From the NCBI RefSeq assembly GCF_003056345.1, contig NZ_PYWB01000004.1:186001-250000 (forward strand): a stretch of DNA of 64,000 nt, written 5' to 3'. The notes under the pieces are model-generated. The model saw nothing but the letters and a program-made list of their open reading frames with translations, was not told the origin of the DNA and did not search any database. Position 1 is the first letter of the stretch. Each line of letters opens with the position of its first letter. The position numbers and the translations under genes were made by a program. The stretch is from Devosia submarina (GTDB lineage: Bacteria > Pseudomonadota > Alphaproteobacteria > Rhizobiales > Devosiaceae). Shown here one piece after another: positions 44,755 through 55,478 of the stretch.

Positions 44755-45551
44755 GGCAAGTCGATCCCGTCCCGCTCGCACAGCATGTACAGCGCACTGC
44801 CGGGCGCGGGGTTCGGCATGCCAGCCCGCCCGCGCCGGGTCAGCTGGCTACGCCAGATATGGACTGCCAGCGTCTGCTCCGTGATCGCCGTCTCAATCAT
44901 GCTGCCAGGCTGCATCAGCGCGGGAATGCCCTCATAGGGGATGGGGTAAAAGACAGAGGCGGGCTGAACCATTTCCATAAGCCCATGCCGGCGCAAATAA
45001 TGGGTCAGGGCAAATGGGCCGGTTGCGCCAAACTGCATGTGCTCGGGCGGCACGGCGGCCCCCATGAGCCGCCGTGCGGCCACTTCCAGCCGCCGTCCAA
45101 GCGGCAGGTGTGGTTCAAGCAGGGGTCTGCCTCGCCGCTCAAATATGCCGAGCAGATCATCAAGCACTGGCGACTCGGGGGGAATGCGCAACACCGCATT
45201 GTTGACCGAGCGCTGGGTCTCCCAGCCCATCACATAGGGGGGCAGGTCGCTGAAGGGACGCAGGCAATAAACGTCGAGATCCGAATATAGCCCCTTGTCC
45301 TGCCGCAGGAGGCAGAGCCGGAAGCGATCGGAGAACACGCCGGGCGTGCCCACGCCCTTGTAGAAAATCAGCTGGTCCCGTGGCAGGATTTCGGCCGCAT
45401 CGTGCAAGGTGACGCCCTCTGGCAAGTCTGCAACAGGATCAAAGGCATAAAGCTCGACGGCATGCCCCTGCCGGACGAAGGAGCGCAAGCACAGCTTTTC
45501 GAGCCAGCTGATCGGTCCGTGCCAGAAGCTGACGATCGTGGGCAGGCTCAC
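44751..45551 (-). CDS. Glycosyltransferase with DxD motif (GT32-like)
   Basis: 266 residues. TIVSFWHGPISWLEKLCLRSFVRQGHAVELYAFDP and FSDRFRLCLLRQDKGLYSDLDVYCLRPF resemble the Gly_transf_sug (GT32) family; Asp91-x-Asp93 would hold the metal and nucleotide-sugar. No membrane helices. The stop overlaps the convergent GT8 3' end by 4 bases, and its ATG overlaps the stop of the next upstream minus-strand gene. Confidence 0.75.
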   Translation of the reverse strand: MSLPTIVSFWHGPISWLEKLCLRSFVRQGHAVELYAFDPVADLPEGVTLHDAAEILPRDQLIFYKGVGTPGVFSDRFRLCLLRQDKGLYSDLDVYCLRPFSDLPPYVMGWETQRSVNNAVLRIPPESPVLDDLLGIFERRGRPLLEPHLPLGRRLEVAARRLMGAAVPPEHMQFGATGPFALTHYLRRHGLMEMVQPASVFYPIPYEGIPALMQPGSMIETAITEQTLAVHIWRSQLTRRGRAGMPNPAPGSALYMLCERDGIDLP

Positions 45552-46765
45552 CGCTTGCGATCCGTGCCGAACACATCGGCGAAAGTGTCGAGCATCAGCT
45601 TGTCCTTGACGTGAAGCTTGGGATCAAAGCCGATGCTTTCCGTGCGATCCCAATACCAAGAGCGGGAAATGCCGATGAAGTGGTAGCAATAAAAATCCGC
45701 CGAAGCGCCTGAGAGATTGAGCCATCCCTTGACAAAATGCGTCCAAGGCTGGGCGCGCCAGCTGGCAAAAAAAGACCGGCTCGGCGCCAGGGCCCATTTC
45801 TTGCCGCGGTCTCGCGCGGCGGTTCCCTTCTTGCGGATAAAGAATTGGTCGTGCCGGGGCGGGCCAGTCTCGGTCCGGGAGTTTAGCACCCACACACGGT
45901 TGAAGCGCAGCAAACCAAATGGCGACCGCTCCACGGCCTTGAACACCGATTTGCGGAACGGCGACATGACGAGCTCGTCAACATCGACGTTGAGTATGGA
46001 ACGCGCTTCCATGGCGTATTTACGGAAGAACTGGGTGAATTTGGGTGGCTGCGCGAACATGCCCCAGTTCGGCCCTAGCCGGTTCCAGCGCCCACCCATG
46101 CCTCTCGAGCTGAAAACATCGTTCATCGAGCCAAATTTATAGGGCCACGGAATAACCAGGAATTTGCCGAGCCCTTCAACGGAGGCCAAAGTGATGCGCA
46201 GCTCATCGAGGCTATAGGTGGTCGAGCCATTGTCATAGATCACCGCTGCCGTTGCCCCGTGTTCGCGCACATAGAATTTTGCCCAATCGGCAATCCAGGC
46301 GAGGTCGTTGTCCTTGTTGATGGTGAAGATCACCCGCTCCCCTCGCAAATGCCGGCTCCGGTTGGGCTGGATTGGCAGGATGAAATGCTGGTCGGCGAAG
46401 CGAAAGCTCAGGCGGTTGTCACTCGGCGGCAAGGAAACGCGCAGGATTTCAGCCTGCACGCCATGATGGATGCGCGGCTTGCTGATGGTGCCAGAGGGAT
46501 GCCCCGTGATCACCAGTGTTTCGATCAGGGGGGTGAGATTGAGCCCCATGGGTCCGATCAAATAGACGTGCCGCCCGCTATGGTCGCGGAAGATGTCGTA
46601 GAAAACTGCGCAATCGTCGAAGCGCTCGTAAAAGTTCTCCGGCCGGTCCAGTTCGGGCCCGAGCGGCACGCGGCGCAGTTCGCGCGCCGGGTCCAGCAGG
46701 GCCGGAGAGGCAGCGGCGATCTGGGGATCAGCTTGGGCAAGGTCGAAGGCCATGGCGCGTCCCAT
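45548..46765 (-). CDS. DUF23/GT92-like glycosyltransferase
   Basis: 405 residues. The central part has INKDNDLAWIADWAKFYVREHGATAAVIYDNGSTTY, the 'glycosyl transferase-like, work on the acceptor site' pattern of the DUF23/GT2-like group, and a later ILNVDVDELV with an acidic D-V-D. The start is ATG 46765 (46753 alternative). It begins only 31 bases after the sitD stop on the same strand with no terminator between, and overlaps the next glycosyltransferase gene by 4 bases, so it may be transcribed from the metal-transport promoter. Confidence 0.65.
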   Translation of the reverse strand: MGRAMAFDLAQADPQIAAASPALLDPARELRRVPLGPELDRPENFYERFDDCAVFYDIFRDHSGRHVYLIGPMGLNLTPLIETLVITGHPSGTISKPRIHHGVQAEILRVSLPPSDNRLSFRFADQHFILPIQPNRSRHLRGERVIFTINKDNDLAWIADWAKFYVREHGATAAVIYDNGSTTYSLDELRITLASVEGLGKFLVIPWPYKFGSMNDVFSSRGMGGRWNRLGPNWGMFAQPPKFTQFFRKYAMEARSILNVDVDELVMSPFRKSVFKAVERSPFGLLRFNRVWVLNSRTETGPPRHDQFFIRKKGTAARDRGKKWALAPSRSFFASWRAQPWTHFVKGWLNLSGASADFYCYHFIGISRSWYWDRTESIGFDPKLHVKDKLMLDTFADVFGTDRKR

Positions 46766-46796
46766 AGCGCGGCGCAGGCGAGATGGGTAGAGGGTC

Positions 46797-47633
46797 TTAG
46801 GCGGGAACAGCTGGCCGGCGGCGTGTCGTCAGAACAAAGGTCACGACGAAGCTGGCGCTCATCAGCAGGACAATGGTTGGCGCCGGGGCGCTATCGATAA
46901 AGAAGCTGAGGTAGATGCCAAGGATCGAACAGCTGACCGAAACCAGGCTTGCGATCAGCATCATGGGCGCAAAGCGCCGGGAAAGGAGATAGGCAATCGC
47001 CCCAGGCGCCACGAGGAGCGCGATCACCAGCACGATGCCAACGGCGGTAAGGGCAGCAACGATGGTGAGGGACAGAAGCGTCAGCAGCCCGTAATGGATC
47101 CAGCGGACGGGCAGGCCAATGGCGCCGGCTTGTTGCGGATCAAAGGTGAAGAGCACGAGGTCCCGCCATTTGGCCAGCACGATGGCGGTGACCAGGATGG
47201 CAATGATCCCGGTTTGCCAAAGATCGTCCGCGCCCACGCCCAGGATGTCGCCGAACAGGATATGGTCGAGATGCACGTCGGTCTGGATGGATGTGTATAG
47301 GACGATGCCAAGGCCGAAGAGCCCGGCGAACACTACGCCCATAATGGTGTCCTCCTTGATGCGGCTATTTTCGCGTAGAAAGCCGACCGAGAGTGCGCAC
47401 CCCATGCCGGCGGCAAAGGCCCCAATGCCGAGCGGCACTCCGGCAATATAGGCCAGCACCACGCCGGGGAGTACGGCATGGGAAATGGCGTCGCCCATCA
47501 GCGACCAGCCCTTGAGCACCAGGAAGCACGACAGCAAAGCGGTTGGAACCGCCACCATGACTGCGATCAGCATGGCGTTCGTCATGAACGAAAACTGGAA
47601 CGGCCAGAGGGCATAGACCAGGAAATCGCTCAC
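46797..47633 (-). CDS. sitD: Manganese/iron ABC transporter permease (SitD type)
   Basis: 278 residues, ABC-3 family, with about eight membrane helices. The conserved SLMGDAISHAVLPGVVLAYIAGVP segment (cytoplasmic loop contacting the ATPase) is clear. The C-terminus ends RRRPAVPA. Its ATG lies within the sitC stop (ATGA overlap). It forms a heterodimeric pore with the upstream permease. Confidence 0.9.
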   Translation of the reverse strand: MSDFLVYALWPFQFSFMTNAMLIAVMVAVPTALLSCFLVLKGWSLMGDAISHAVLPGVVLAYIAGVPLGIGAFAAGMGCALSVGFLRENSRIKEDTIMGVVFAGLFGLGIVLYTSIQTDVHLDHILFGDILGVGADDLWQTGIIAILVTAIVLAKWRDLVLFTFDPQQAGAIGLPVRWIHYGLLTLLSLTIVAALTAVGIVLVIALLVAPGAIAYLLSRRFAPMMLIASLVSVSCSILGIYLSFFIDSAPAPTIVLLMSASFVVTFVLTTRRRPAVPA

Positions 47634-48484
47634 GACGCGATTTCCCGTGCCGTACGGCGCCGGGCGGCCAGCATGCCGTGCTTGGGCGCAAATATGAAGG
47701 CCAGGAGGAAGACCAAGGTCTGGAGCACCACGATCACGCCGCCGGTCGCGCCATCCAGAAAGAAGCTGAGATAGGCCCCGAACAATGAGGACAAGGTGCC
47801 CACGGCAATGGCGATCATGACGAGGCGACCAAAGCGGTCGGTAAGGAGGTAAGCGGTCGCGCCGGGCGTCACCACCATGGCGATGACGAGAAAGGCGCCT
47901 ACGGTCTGCATGGCGGCAACGGTGCAGGCGGCCAGGAGCGTAAAGAAGATCACCCGCAGCAGCGGCGGATTAAGCCCGATGGAGCGGGCATGGGATTCAT
48001 CGAAGAAGGTGACCATGAGATCCTTCCAGATCACCAGCATGACGCCAAGCGTCACCAGCGAAATGATCACCAGCTGCACGGTGTCTTCAGGCGTTACGGC
48101 CAGGATATTGCCCATAATGATGGTCTGGATGTTGACCGATGTTGGCGACAAGGAAATCATGAAGAGGCCAAGGCCAAAAAAGGCGGTGAAGATCAGCCCG
48201 ATCACCGCGTCTTCCCGAAGTTTGGTGCGCTGGGTCAGAAACAGCATGGCCAGCGCTGCCAATCCGCCGGAAAAGAAGGCGCCGAGGGAAAAGGGGAGGC
48301 CAAGCATATAGGCGCCGGCCACGCCGGGTACGATGGAATGCGACAGGGCATCCCCGATCAGCGACCAGCCCTTGAGCATGAGGTAGGCAGAAAGGAAGGC
48401 GCAAACGCCGCCCACCAGGGCCGAAACCCACATCGCGTTGATCATGTAGCTGTAGCTGAAGGGGAGCAGCAGCGTGTCGATCAT
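47630..48484 (-). CDS. sitC: Manganese/iron ABC transporter permease (SitC type)
   Basis: 284 residues, paralogous to the next gene: [30 protein letters not shown] is the ABC-3 signature and about eight helices are visible. The ATG overlaps the end of the ATPase gene by 4 bases. The C-terminal tail ([19 protein letters not shown]) is cytoplasmic and basic. Confidence 0.9.
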   Translation of the reverse strand: MIDTLLLPFSYSYMINAMWVSALVGGVCAFLSAYLMLKGWSLIGDALSHSIVPGVAGAYMLGLPFSLGAFFSGGLAALAMLFLTQRTKLREDAVIGLIFTAFFGLGLFMISLSPTSVNIQTIIMGNILAVTPEDTVQLVIISLVTLGVMLVIWKDLMVTFFDESHARSIGLNPPLLRVIFFTLLAACTVAAMQTVGAFLVIAMVVTPGATAYLLTDRFGRLVMIAIAVGTLSSLFGAYLSFFLDGATGGVIVVLQTLVFLLAFIFAPKHGMLAARRRTAREIAS

Positions 48485-49359
48485 TTCCCCACCGGGTCCG
48501 ATTGCTTGGTGCTCATCTTGCCCTTTTCGCCATACATGACGAGCGGGCGCTCGTCGTCGGTCAGGACGGAAATGTGGCGCGGATCATCGTCGTCATGCAG
48601 CCCCGACCCGGCAAGGACGAAATGGCGCAGTGCGCCACCAAAGGTTTCCTCGAGCCGTTCGCGGGTGAAGATTTCGCTGGTGGGGCCGGACGCCAGCACA
48701 GTGCCCTTGACCAGCACGGTGCGATCGCAAAACTCCGGCACGGAGCCCAGATTGTGGGTGGAAACCAGCATGACCTTGCCCTCATCGCGCAGATCGCGCA
48801 GCAGGGCGACAATGGAGTCCTCTGTCTTGACGTCGACTCCCGTGAACGGCTCATCGAGAAGAATGACCTGGCTTTGCTGGGCGAGGGCGCGGGCGAGGAA
48901 CACACGCTTTTTCTGCCCACCCGAGAGTTCGCCGATCTGGCGGTGGCGGAACGGGAGGAGGTCGACACGCTCCAGGGCCGAGGTGACCATCTGATGGTCG
49001 GCCGGCTTGGGTCGACGCAGCAAGCCCATATGGCCATAGCGCCCCATCATGACCACATCTTCCACCAGAACAGGGAAATTCCAGTCCACGTCCTCGGACT
49101 GCGGCACATAGGCAACCAGATTGCGCTTAAGCGCCTGCTTGCCCGGCACGCCCAGAATTTCGACCGACCCGCCCGCCAGCGGCACAAAGCCCATTATGGC
49201 CTTGAACAGCGTCGACTTGCCCGAGCCATTGACGCCCACCAGAGCCGTGATCGATCCCCGCGGAATGGTGAAGCTGGCGTGCTTGATGGCTGTGGTGCCA
49301 TTGCGATAGGCCACGGTGATGTCGCTGACAGCAAGGCCCGGCGCGGTGGCATCGTTCAT
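48481..49359 (-). CDS. sitB: Manganese/iron ABC transporter ATPase (SitB type)
   Basis: 292 residues. Walker [10 protein letters not shown] (about 42-50), Q-loop [14 protein letters not shown], signature [17 protein letters not shown], Walker [13 protein letters not shown] and the switch His in STHNLG. The C-terminus extends ~50 residues beyond the core. It powers uptake through the two downstream permeases. ATGA overlaps join it to its neighbours on both sides. Confidence 0.92.
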   Translation of the reverse strand: MNDATAPGLAVSDITVAYRNGTTAIKHASFTIPRGSITALVGVNGSGKSTLFKAIMGFVPLAGGSVEILGVPGKQALKRNLVAYVPQSEDVDWNFPVLVEDVVMMGRYGHMGLLRRPKPADHQMVTSALERVDLLPFRHRQIGELSGGQKKRVFLARALAQQSQVILLDEPFTGVDVKTEDSIVALLRDLRDEGKVMLVSTHNLGSVPEFCDRTVLVKGTVLASGPTSEIFTRERLEETFGGALRHFVLAGSGLHDDDDPRHISVLTDDERPLVMYGEKGKMSTKQSDPVGK

Positions 49360-50246
49360 TGGGAAAGCCCCTCGACAATGGTGCTGGCAGTTACCGACAG
49401 CAGATCGAGATAGGTGGGTACAGGGCCATCGGCTTCGGACAGCGAGTCCACATAGAGCACGCCGCCATAGGTGATACCGGTTTCCCGCGCAACCTGTTCG
49501 GCAGGCTTGGAGGAAATGGTCGATTCCGAAAAAATCGCTGGCACATTGTTGGCGCGCACGGCATCGATCACCTGCCGCACCTGCTGCGGCGTGCCCTGCT
49601 GGTCGGCATTGATGGGCCAGAGATAGAGCTCCTTGAGCCCGAAATCGCGTGCCAGATAGCTGAAGGCCCCTTCCGAGGTCACAAGCCAGCGGCGTTCATC
49701 TGGGATCGCCTCAATGGCAGCGCGGATGGGCGCGACGGCAGCGGTAATCTGCTCGGCATAGCGCTGGGCGTTGGCATTGTAGGCAGCTTCGTTCGCGGGA
49801 TCAGCCTCGACGAACGCCGCGCGGATGTTCTCGACATAAACAAGCGCGTCGGTGGGCGACATCCAGGCGTGGGGGTTGGGCTTGCCCTCATAAGGACCTT
49901 CCCCGATGCCGATCGGCTCGATGCCTTCGCTCACCACGACAGAGGGGACATCGCCGAGATTGGCTAGAAACTGCTCAAACCATTGCTCGAGGTTGAGCCC
50001 GTTCCAGAGAACCAGATCGGCATCCTGCGCCGCGATCAGATCGCCCGGTGTCGGCTGGTAATTGTGGATCTCGGCGCCCGGCTTGGTTACCGAAACCACG
50101 TCCGCTGCGTCCCCTGCAACATTGCGCGCCATGTCCGCGATAATGGTGAAACTGGTCACCGCCTTGAGGCGTTCCTGGGCATGGCTGGGAAGCGTGGCGG
50201 CAAGCATGGCCGAGAGAGCCAGGGCGGAAAACAGGCGGCGCTGCAT
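49356..50246 (-). CDS. sitA: Manganese/iron-binding periplasmic protein (SitA type)
   Basis: 296 residues from ATG 50246, chosen because GGAG lies 6 bases upstream and a classical signal peptide (about 1-23, ending SHA) follows; an upstream ATG at 50270 is rejected. Cluster A-I metal-binding fold with ligands His61 ([11 protein letters not shown]), His126 ([10 protein letters not shown]), Glu192 ([10 protein letters not shown]) and Asp267 (LYVDSLS). Glu as third ligand indicates Mn or Fe rather than Zn. First gene of sitABCD; operator at 50279-50301. Confidence 0.92.
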   Translation of the reverse strand: MQRRLFSALALSAMLAATLPSHAQERLKAVTSFTIIADMARNVAGDAADVVSVTKPGAEIHNYQPTPGDLIAAQDADLVLWNGLNLEQWFEQFLANLGDVPSVVVSEGIEPIGIGEGPYEGKPNPHAWMSPTDALVYVENIRAAFVEADPANEAAYNANAQRYAEQITAAVAPIRAAIEAIPDERRWLVTSEGAFSYLARDFGLKELYLWPINADQQGTPQQVRQVIDAVRANNVPAIFSESTISSKPAEQVARETGITYGGVLYVDSLSEADGPVPTYLDLLSVTASTIVEGLSQ

Positions 50247-50278
50247 TAAGAACTCCATGTTTCGCTGCATGTGGTATA

Positions 50279-50301
50279 TTGCAATTGCAAATCACTTGCA
50301 A
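50279..50301. promoter_or_regulatory. Fur/Mur-type operator upstream of sitABCD
   Basis: A perfect palindrome TTGCAATTGCAA (50279-50290) and a further TTGCAA (50296-50301) at a 5-bp spacing lie just upstream of sitA. Repeated TTGCAA half-sites fit the style of manganese-responsive Mur (Fur-family) sites at rhizobial sit promoters. Repression by Mn is inferred. Confidence 0.55.
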
Positions 50302-50397
50302 CTAGGAGTTCCGTCAGTGCTGCATCTTAAGTTTTCGAGAGCGCCATCGTCCCGGCACGGTTAGACCACGCTTTTCCGAGGGCAACTGAGCGGCTGG

Positions 50398-50667
50398 CTA
50401 GTGCAGGGTAACGATGCCGCGCACGGCTTTGAGTTCAGCCGGCTTGATCAGCTTGGCATGAGCAATGCGGACCGAATGGAGCGGACCTTCGATCTCCCGC
50501 GTCCAGAAGGCCAAAAACTCTTCCAGCACAGGAAAGCGCGGGGCCAGATCATATTGCTGCCAAATAAACAGCTGCAGCAGGGATGGCTGGTCGGGCATGT
50601 GGTAGTGGATTTCGGCAGTGGTCAGTCCATAGCCTTCGAGCTGCTTGAGGAAAGCCTGATCGGGCAT
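50398..50667 (-). CDS. usg: Usg family protein
   Basis: 89 residues from ATG 50667 with AAGGAG upstream. The family pattern is clear: LKQLEGYGLTTAEIHYHMPDQPSLLQLFIWQQYDLAPRFPVLEEFLAFWTREIEGPLHSVRIAHAKLI. Usg is a small protein of unknown function named from its position upstream of the trp genes in Caulobacter. Here it is 9 kb from trpF-trpB, next to groES. Confidence 0.9.
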   Translation of the reverse strand: MPDQAFLKQLEGYGLTTAEIHYHMPDQPSLLQLFIWQQYDLAPRFPVLEEFLAFWTREIEGPLHSVRIAHAKLIKPAELKAVRGIVTLH

Positions 50668-50724
50668 TGCGTGCTCCTTTTCGTAACCACCAATAGAGCA
50701 GCACAAGCCGGTCAGACCGGCAAA

Positions 50725-50751
50725 TCAGCACTAACCAAAGCCGAGTGCCAA
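50725..50751. promoter_or_regulatory. Degenerate CIRCE element upstream of groESL
   Basis: TCAGCACTA-N9-GAGTGCCAA differs at three positions from the CIRCE consensus TTAGCACTC-N9-GAGTGCTAA. It is placed 112 bases before groES, so HrcA repression is likely. No hrcA gene is in the window. Confidence 0.6.
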
Positions 50752-50768
50752 AAATTTTGATCACACCT

Positions 50769-50797
50769 CTTGAAAGCTGTTTTTGCTGCTCATAACT
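50769..50797 (+). promoter_or_regulatory. Candidate sigma-32 (RpoH) promoter of groESL
   Basis: CTTGAAA (50769-50775) matches the RpoH -35 box; CATAACT at 50791-50797, 15 bases further on, resembles the -10 box (CCATNT). The site lies just downstream of the CIRCE repeat. Confidence 0.5.
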
Positions 50798-50863
50798 GCC
50801 TGATCGCTTCCTCCGGGGGTGTTCGGAGGAAGCTCTGACATCATCATTGTTATGGAGGAAAGC

Positions 50864-51178
50864 ATGGGGCTCAAACCCTTGCATGACCGCGTGGTCGTTC
50901 GCCGGATCGATGCCGATGAGAAAACAGCTGGCGGGATCATCATTCCCGATACCGCCAAGGAAAAGCCCTTTGAGGGCGAGGTCGTTGCCGTAGGGCCAGG
51001 TGCCCGCAACGACAAGGGCGAGCGGATCGCGCCAGAGCTCAAGGCCGGCGATCGCGTCCTCTTCGGCAAGTGGAGCGGGACCGAAGTCAGGATCGCAGGC
51101 GAAGATCTGCTGATCGTGAAGGAATCCGACATTCTGGGTGTCATTGAAGGCGTCGAGCCGGCCCGCAAGGCCGCCTAA
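50864..51178 (+). CDS. groES: Co-chaperonin GroES
   Basis: 104 residues. [11 protein letters not shown] at the N-terminus, mobile loop with [16 protein letters not shown] (here [12 protein letters not shown]), and [17 protein letters not shown] 50864 with GGAGGAA upstream; groEL follows 33 bases downstream. It caps the GroEL ring. Length is the normal 10-kDa size, plus a short C-terminal extension. Confidence 0.97.
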   Translation: MGLKPLHDRVVVRRIDADEKTAGGIIIPDTAKEKPFEGEVVAVGPGARNDKGERIAPELKAGDRVLFGKWSGTEVRIAGEDLLIVKESDILGVIEGVEPARKAA

Positions 51179-52837
<1,659 letters not shown>

Positions 52838-52852
52838 AGCCTGCCTCGGGAG

Positions 52853-52881
52853 CCCGCACTGGTTTGCCAGTGCGGGTTTTT
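52853..52881 (+). terminator. Intrinsic terminator of groESL
   Basis: CCCGCACTGG and CCAGTGCGGG form a perfect 10-bp stem with TTTG loop, followed by five T residues. Confidence 0.93.
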
Positions 52882-52884
52882 GTT

Positions 52885-53097
52885 TCAATGTTCGGGATCG
52901 TCGAAATCGAGCGTTTCGGCATCCGGCGCGACATAGCCTTGGCCCGTTAGCCAATCGCGCAGAATGCGGTTGATGGCATCATTGCGGCTGAGTGTTCCGG
53001 CTTCGGGATGCACATGATCGGCAATGAAACTGTCGAGGCCGGCAATCAGATCCTCATCAAGGTCGGGAATGGGGCTGAGATCAGGGTGTGGCTGCAT
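52885..53097 (-). CDS. Small hypothetical protein, ribbon-helix-helix-like
   Basis: 70 residues from ATG 53097. The central part DEDLIAGLDSFIADHVHPEAGTLSRNDAINRILRDWLTGQG is consistent with a short strand followed by two helices, like Arc/MetJ-type DNA-binding proteins or antitoxins, but no confident family match can be claimed. AGGCAAG lies upstream. It follows the groEL terminator on the opposite strand. Confidence 0.55.
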   Translation of the reverse strand: MQPHPDLSPIPDLDEDLIAGLDSFIADHVHPEAGTLSRNDAINRILRDWLTGQGYVAPDAETLDFDDPEH

Positions 53098-53179
53098 CGG
53101 CTTGCCTGTTGTGGGAGCTCTTGGGGGAACAACAGCGCTTGCGCCGTGTAGTTCCGGCCGAATGTGACAGCCGCTAACC

Positions 53180-54067
53180 TCAATTATCGTTCCCACGCCG
53201 CCGATACTCGCTCGCCGCAAAAATCACGACCAAGGCAAACACCCCGCCGAGCACTACTTGCATCCAATCAATGCCCGCAATCAGATCCAGCGTAAACGCC
53301 CACCCGCTAAACGGCTCAGCACTCACGAGCCAAGCCTCGGCGTAAGGCGTGTCCGGCAGGGCGAGGCGTTGCTCGAGAAAGCCCCAGACATGTGTCGCAA
53401 AAGGATGAAATCCCCCCAGTGTCACCCATTCCAGTGTCGACAGCAGGGCCGGCAACAGGGCCGCAATTGGAATGGCCCAGCGCCCCACCAATGTTGCGAG
53501 GGCACCTACTAGGGCAATAAACGGCATGTACCACAGAAGCCCACACGCCACGACGGCCAGGATCGCCAGCGCCACCTGCCCATAGATAATAGCGATCTGC
53601 CCCAGGAAGCCGACACTTCCGGTGCCATTGATCAGCGTCGTGGCAAAGGCCACCCCGAACAGCAGGATGCCGCTGAGCAGGGCCACGGCATAAACTACGC
53701 CGGGCAAGATGGTCAGGGCCGCCACGAATTTGCTGAGCAGGACCTTGAAGTCCGATTGTGGCATGGACTTCCAGAACAGCATGGCATTGTTGCGCTTGTC
53801 GGCTGCAAAGCCATCGGCGGAATAAAAGAACAAGGTCGAAATCAGATAAAGCGACCAGCCGGCCCCAAAGGCGAGGAACCCAACTTCATAGACGCGCAGG
53901 GGCGCGACCGTGAACACCTGGCCCGAAAAGCGCGCATCGACGCGCCCAACGGTGAAAGCCAGGATGGTGGCGCCAAACAGCACGGCGACCAGGATCAATG
54001 GCCCCACGAGAAAGGCGCCGCGATGCTCAATGAACTCGCGATGCACCAAGGCGGCAAATGCCCTCAT
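53180..54067 (-). CDS. ABC-2-type transporter permease
   Basis: 295 residues with about six to seven membrane helices, a long first periplasmic loop between helix 1 (VGPLILVAVLFGATILAF) and helix 2, and a short cytoplasmic N-terminus (MRAFAALVHREFIEHRGAF). This is the ABC-2 export permease layout. Its ATG lies inside the ATPase stop (ATGA), so the two form one export system; the regulator precedes them. Cargo unknown; such YtrA-controlled exporters often respond to envelope stress. Confidence 0.82.
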   Translation of the reverse strand: MRAFAALVHREFIEHRGAFLVGPLILVAVLFGATILAFTVGRVDARFSGQVFTVAPLRVYEVGFLAFGAGWSLYLISTLFFYSADGFAADKRNNAMLFWKSMPQSDFKVLLSKFVAALTILPGVVYAVALLSGILLFGVAFATTLINGTGSVGFLGQIAIIYGQVALAILAVVACGLLWYMPFIALVGALATLVGRWAIPIAALLPALLSTLEWVTLGGFHPFATHVWGFLEQRLALPDTPYAEAWLVSAEPFSGWAFTLDLIAGIDWMQVVLGGVFALVVIFAASEYRRRGNDN

Positions 54068-54978
54068 TCTGCGCTCTCCGGGTTGGCTGTGGGTCGCTGC
54101 ATAAGGGCAACAAAGAGATCCGACAGTGTCGGCGTCGACAGCTTGCCAAAAGGCTCCAGCACGGCGCGGTCCACGCCATCAAATATCATCACGGTCTGGC
54201 CGAAGCGCGTTTCCTCGTAGACCGGGTTGTGTGCGCGCGCTGCCTGCTGGTCGGCAGGATCGTTGACGACGACTTGGGTGAACTTGTCGTTCACCGTTTC
54301 CATCTGCATGTGGAGGATCAGCTCGCCATCCCTGATGAACATGATATCGGACAGCATGAACTCGATCTCGTCCACCTGATGGGTGGTGATCAGCAGCGTG
54401 CGCTCCTCGGTCATGTAGTCTTCCAGCAAGCGCCGGTAGAAGCGCTTGCGATAGGTGATGTCGAGTCCAAGCGTGGGTTCGTCCAGCACCAGGAGCTTGG
54501 CATCGATCGCCATCACGACCGCCAGATGCAGCTGCGCCATCATCCCCTTGCTGAGATGCTTGATCTTCATCTCGGGGCGAATGTCGGTGCCCTCGAGAAA
54601 GGCTCGCGCTTTTTCCGGCGAGAAATTGGGATGGATGTTGGTCAGGAGGGCAAACAACTCCCGCACGCGCATGAAGCGCGGCAGGCTCGCTACGTCGGAG
54701 ATAAACGCCACATTCTCCATCAGCTTGGCGCGCTTGGCGAACGGATCCTCGCCCAAAACGCGGATCGTGCCCTCGCAAGAGGTTAGCCCCAGCATGGCGT
54801 TTAGCGTCGTGGTCTTGCCCGCGCCATTGTGCCCGATCAGCCCATAAATGCGGCCGGGCGGAATGTCGAAGTCGAGCCCGTGCAGGATTTCCTTGCGCCC
54901 GAAGCGCTTGCGCAGGCCGCGTGCGGAAACAATCGGCGCTAGATCGCCGGTCTGGCCGAGTGTGGATAGCTCATTCAT
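54064..54978 (-). CDS. ABC transporter ATP-binding protein
   Basis: 304 residues from ATG 54978. Walker A GHNGAGKTTT (about 49-58), signature LSKGMMAQLHLAVVMA (LSKGM for LSGGQ), Walker B LLVLDEPTLGLD and switch His in TTHQVDEIE. A C-terminal ~90-residue extension follows, as in drug-export ATPases. It overlaps the gntR end by 8 bases. An upstream in-frame reading to 55101 lies inside gntR and is rejected. Confidence 0.92.
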   Translation of the reverse strand: MNELSTLGQTGDLAPIVSARGLRKRFGRKEILHGLDFDIPPGRIYGLIGHNGAGKTTTLNAMLGLTSCEGTIRVLGEDPFAKRAKLMENVAFISDVASLPRFMRVRELFALLTNIHPNFSPEKARAFLEGTDIRPEMKIKHLSKGMMAQLHLAVVMAIDAKLLVLDEPTLGLDITYRKRFYRRLLEDYMTEERTLLITTHQVDEIEFMLSDIMFIRDGELILHMQMETVNDKFTQVVVNDPADQQAARAHNPVYEETRFGQTVMIFDGVDRAVLEPFGKLSTPTLSDLFVALMQRPTANPESAE

Positions 54979-55345
54979 GGTCCGGCTCCTGGTGTGATGT
55001 CGATTTGGCAAGCAAAAGCGAAAGGTCGAGATCGAGCGCCCTGATCTGCGCGGCAATGCGCGGCCAATCTTCCCGCAGGAATTTGTCCCGCTCATGCGCA
55101 AGCAATTGCTCGCGCGCTCCGGCTGTAACGAACATCCCCAATCCCCTGCGTTTTTCCACCACGCCGATATCGACCAGGGCTTCGAAAGCCTTTGTGACCG
55201 TAAGCGGATTAACTGAAAGCTCCCCCGCGATCTGGCGGACAGAGGGTAAAGACTCGCCCTCTGCCACCTGCCCGCGCAGGATCATTTCAGCCAGGCGCTG
55301 CCGGATCTGAACAAAGATCGGCTGGCTGGTGTGAAAGTCATCCAT
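54971..55345 (-). CDS. GntR-family regulator, YtrA subfamily
   Basis: 124 residues: N-terminal winged helix (PIFVQIRQRLAEMILRGQVAEGESLPSVRQIAGELSVNPLTVTKAFEALVDIGVVEKRRGLGMFV, about 9-73) and a short C-terminal dimerisation tail of about 50 residues, which defines the YtrA subgroup. It heads the operon of the ABC exporter and probably represses it through the palindrome that lies 10 bases before its ATG. Confidence 0.93.
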   Translation of the reverse strand: MDDFHTSQPIFVQIRQRLAEMILRGQVAEGESLPSVRQIAGELSVNPLTVTKAFEALVDIGVVEKRRGLGMFVTAGAREQLLAHERDKFLREDWPRIAAQIRALDLDLSLLLAKSTSHQEPDHE

Positions 55346-55355
55346 GTGCTCTGCC

Positions 55356-55373
55356 TATGTAGTGTGCTACATA
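55356..55373. promoter_or_regulatory. Operator of the GntR-ABC operon
   Basis: TATGTAGTGTGCTACATA is a perfect 7-bp inverted repeat with a 4-bp spacer, lying just upstream of the gntR start. This is the expected place and form for autorepression by a YtrA-type regulator. Confidence 0.75.
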
Positions 55374-55478
55374 AGTAATACAGCAGGGCGGCCTGTCAAG
55401 GGGAATTCGGTGCTCCCATGGCTCTTGCGGAGGGACGCAGGAGGAACTATCCAATGCAATACCAATTGGAGACCAGTC

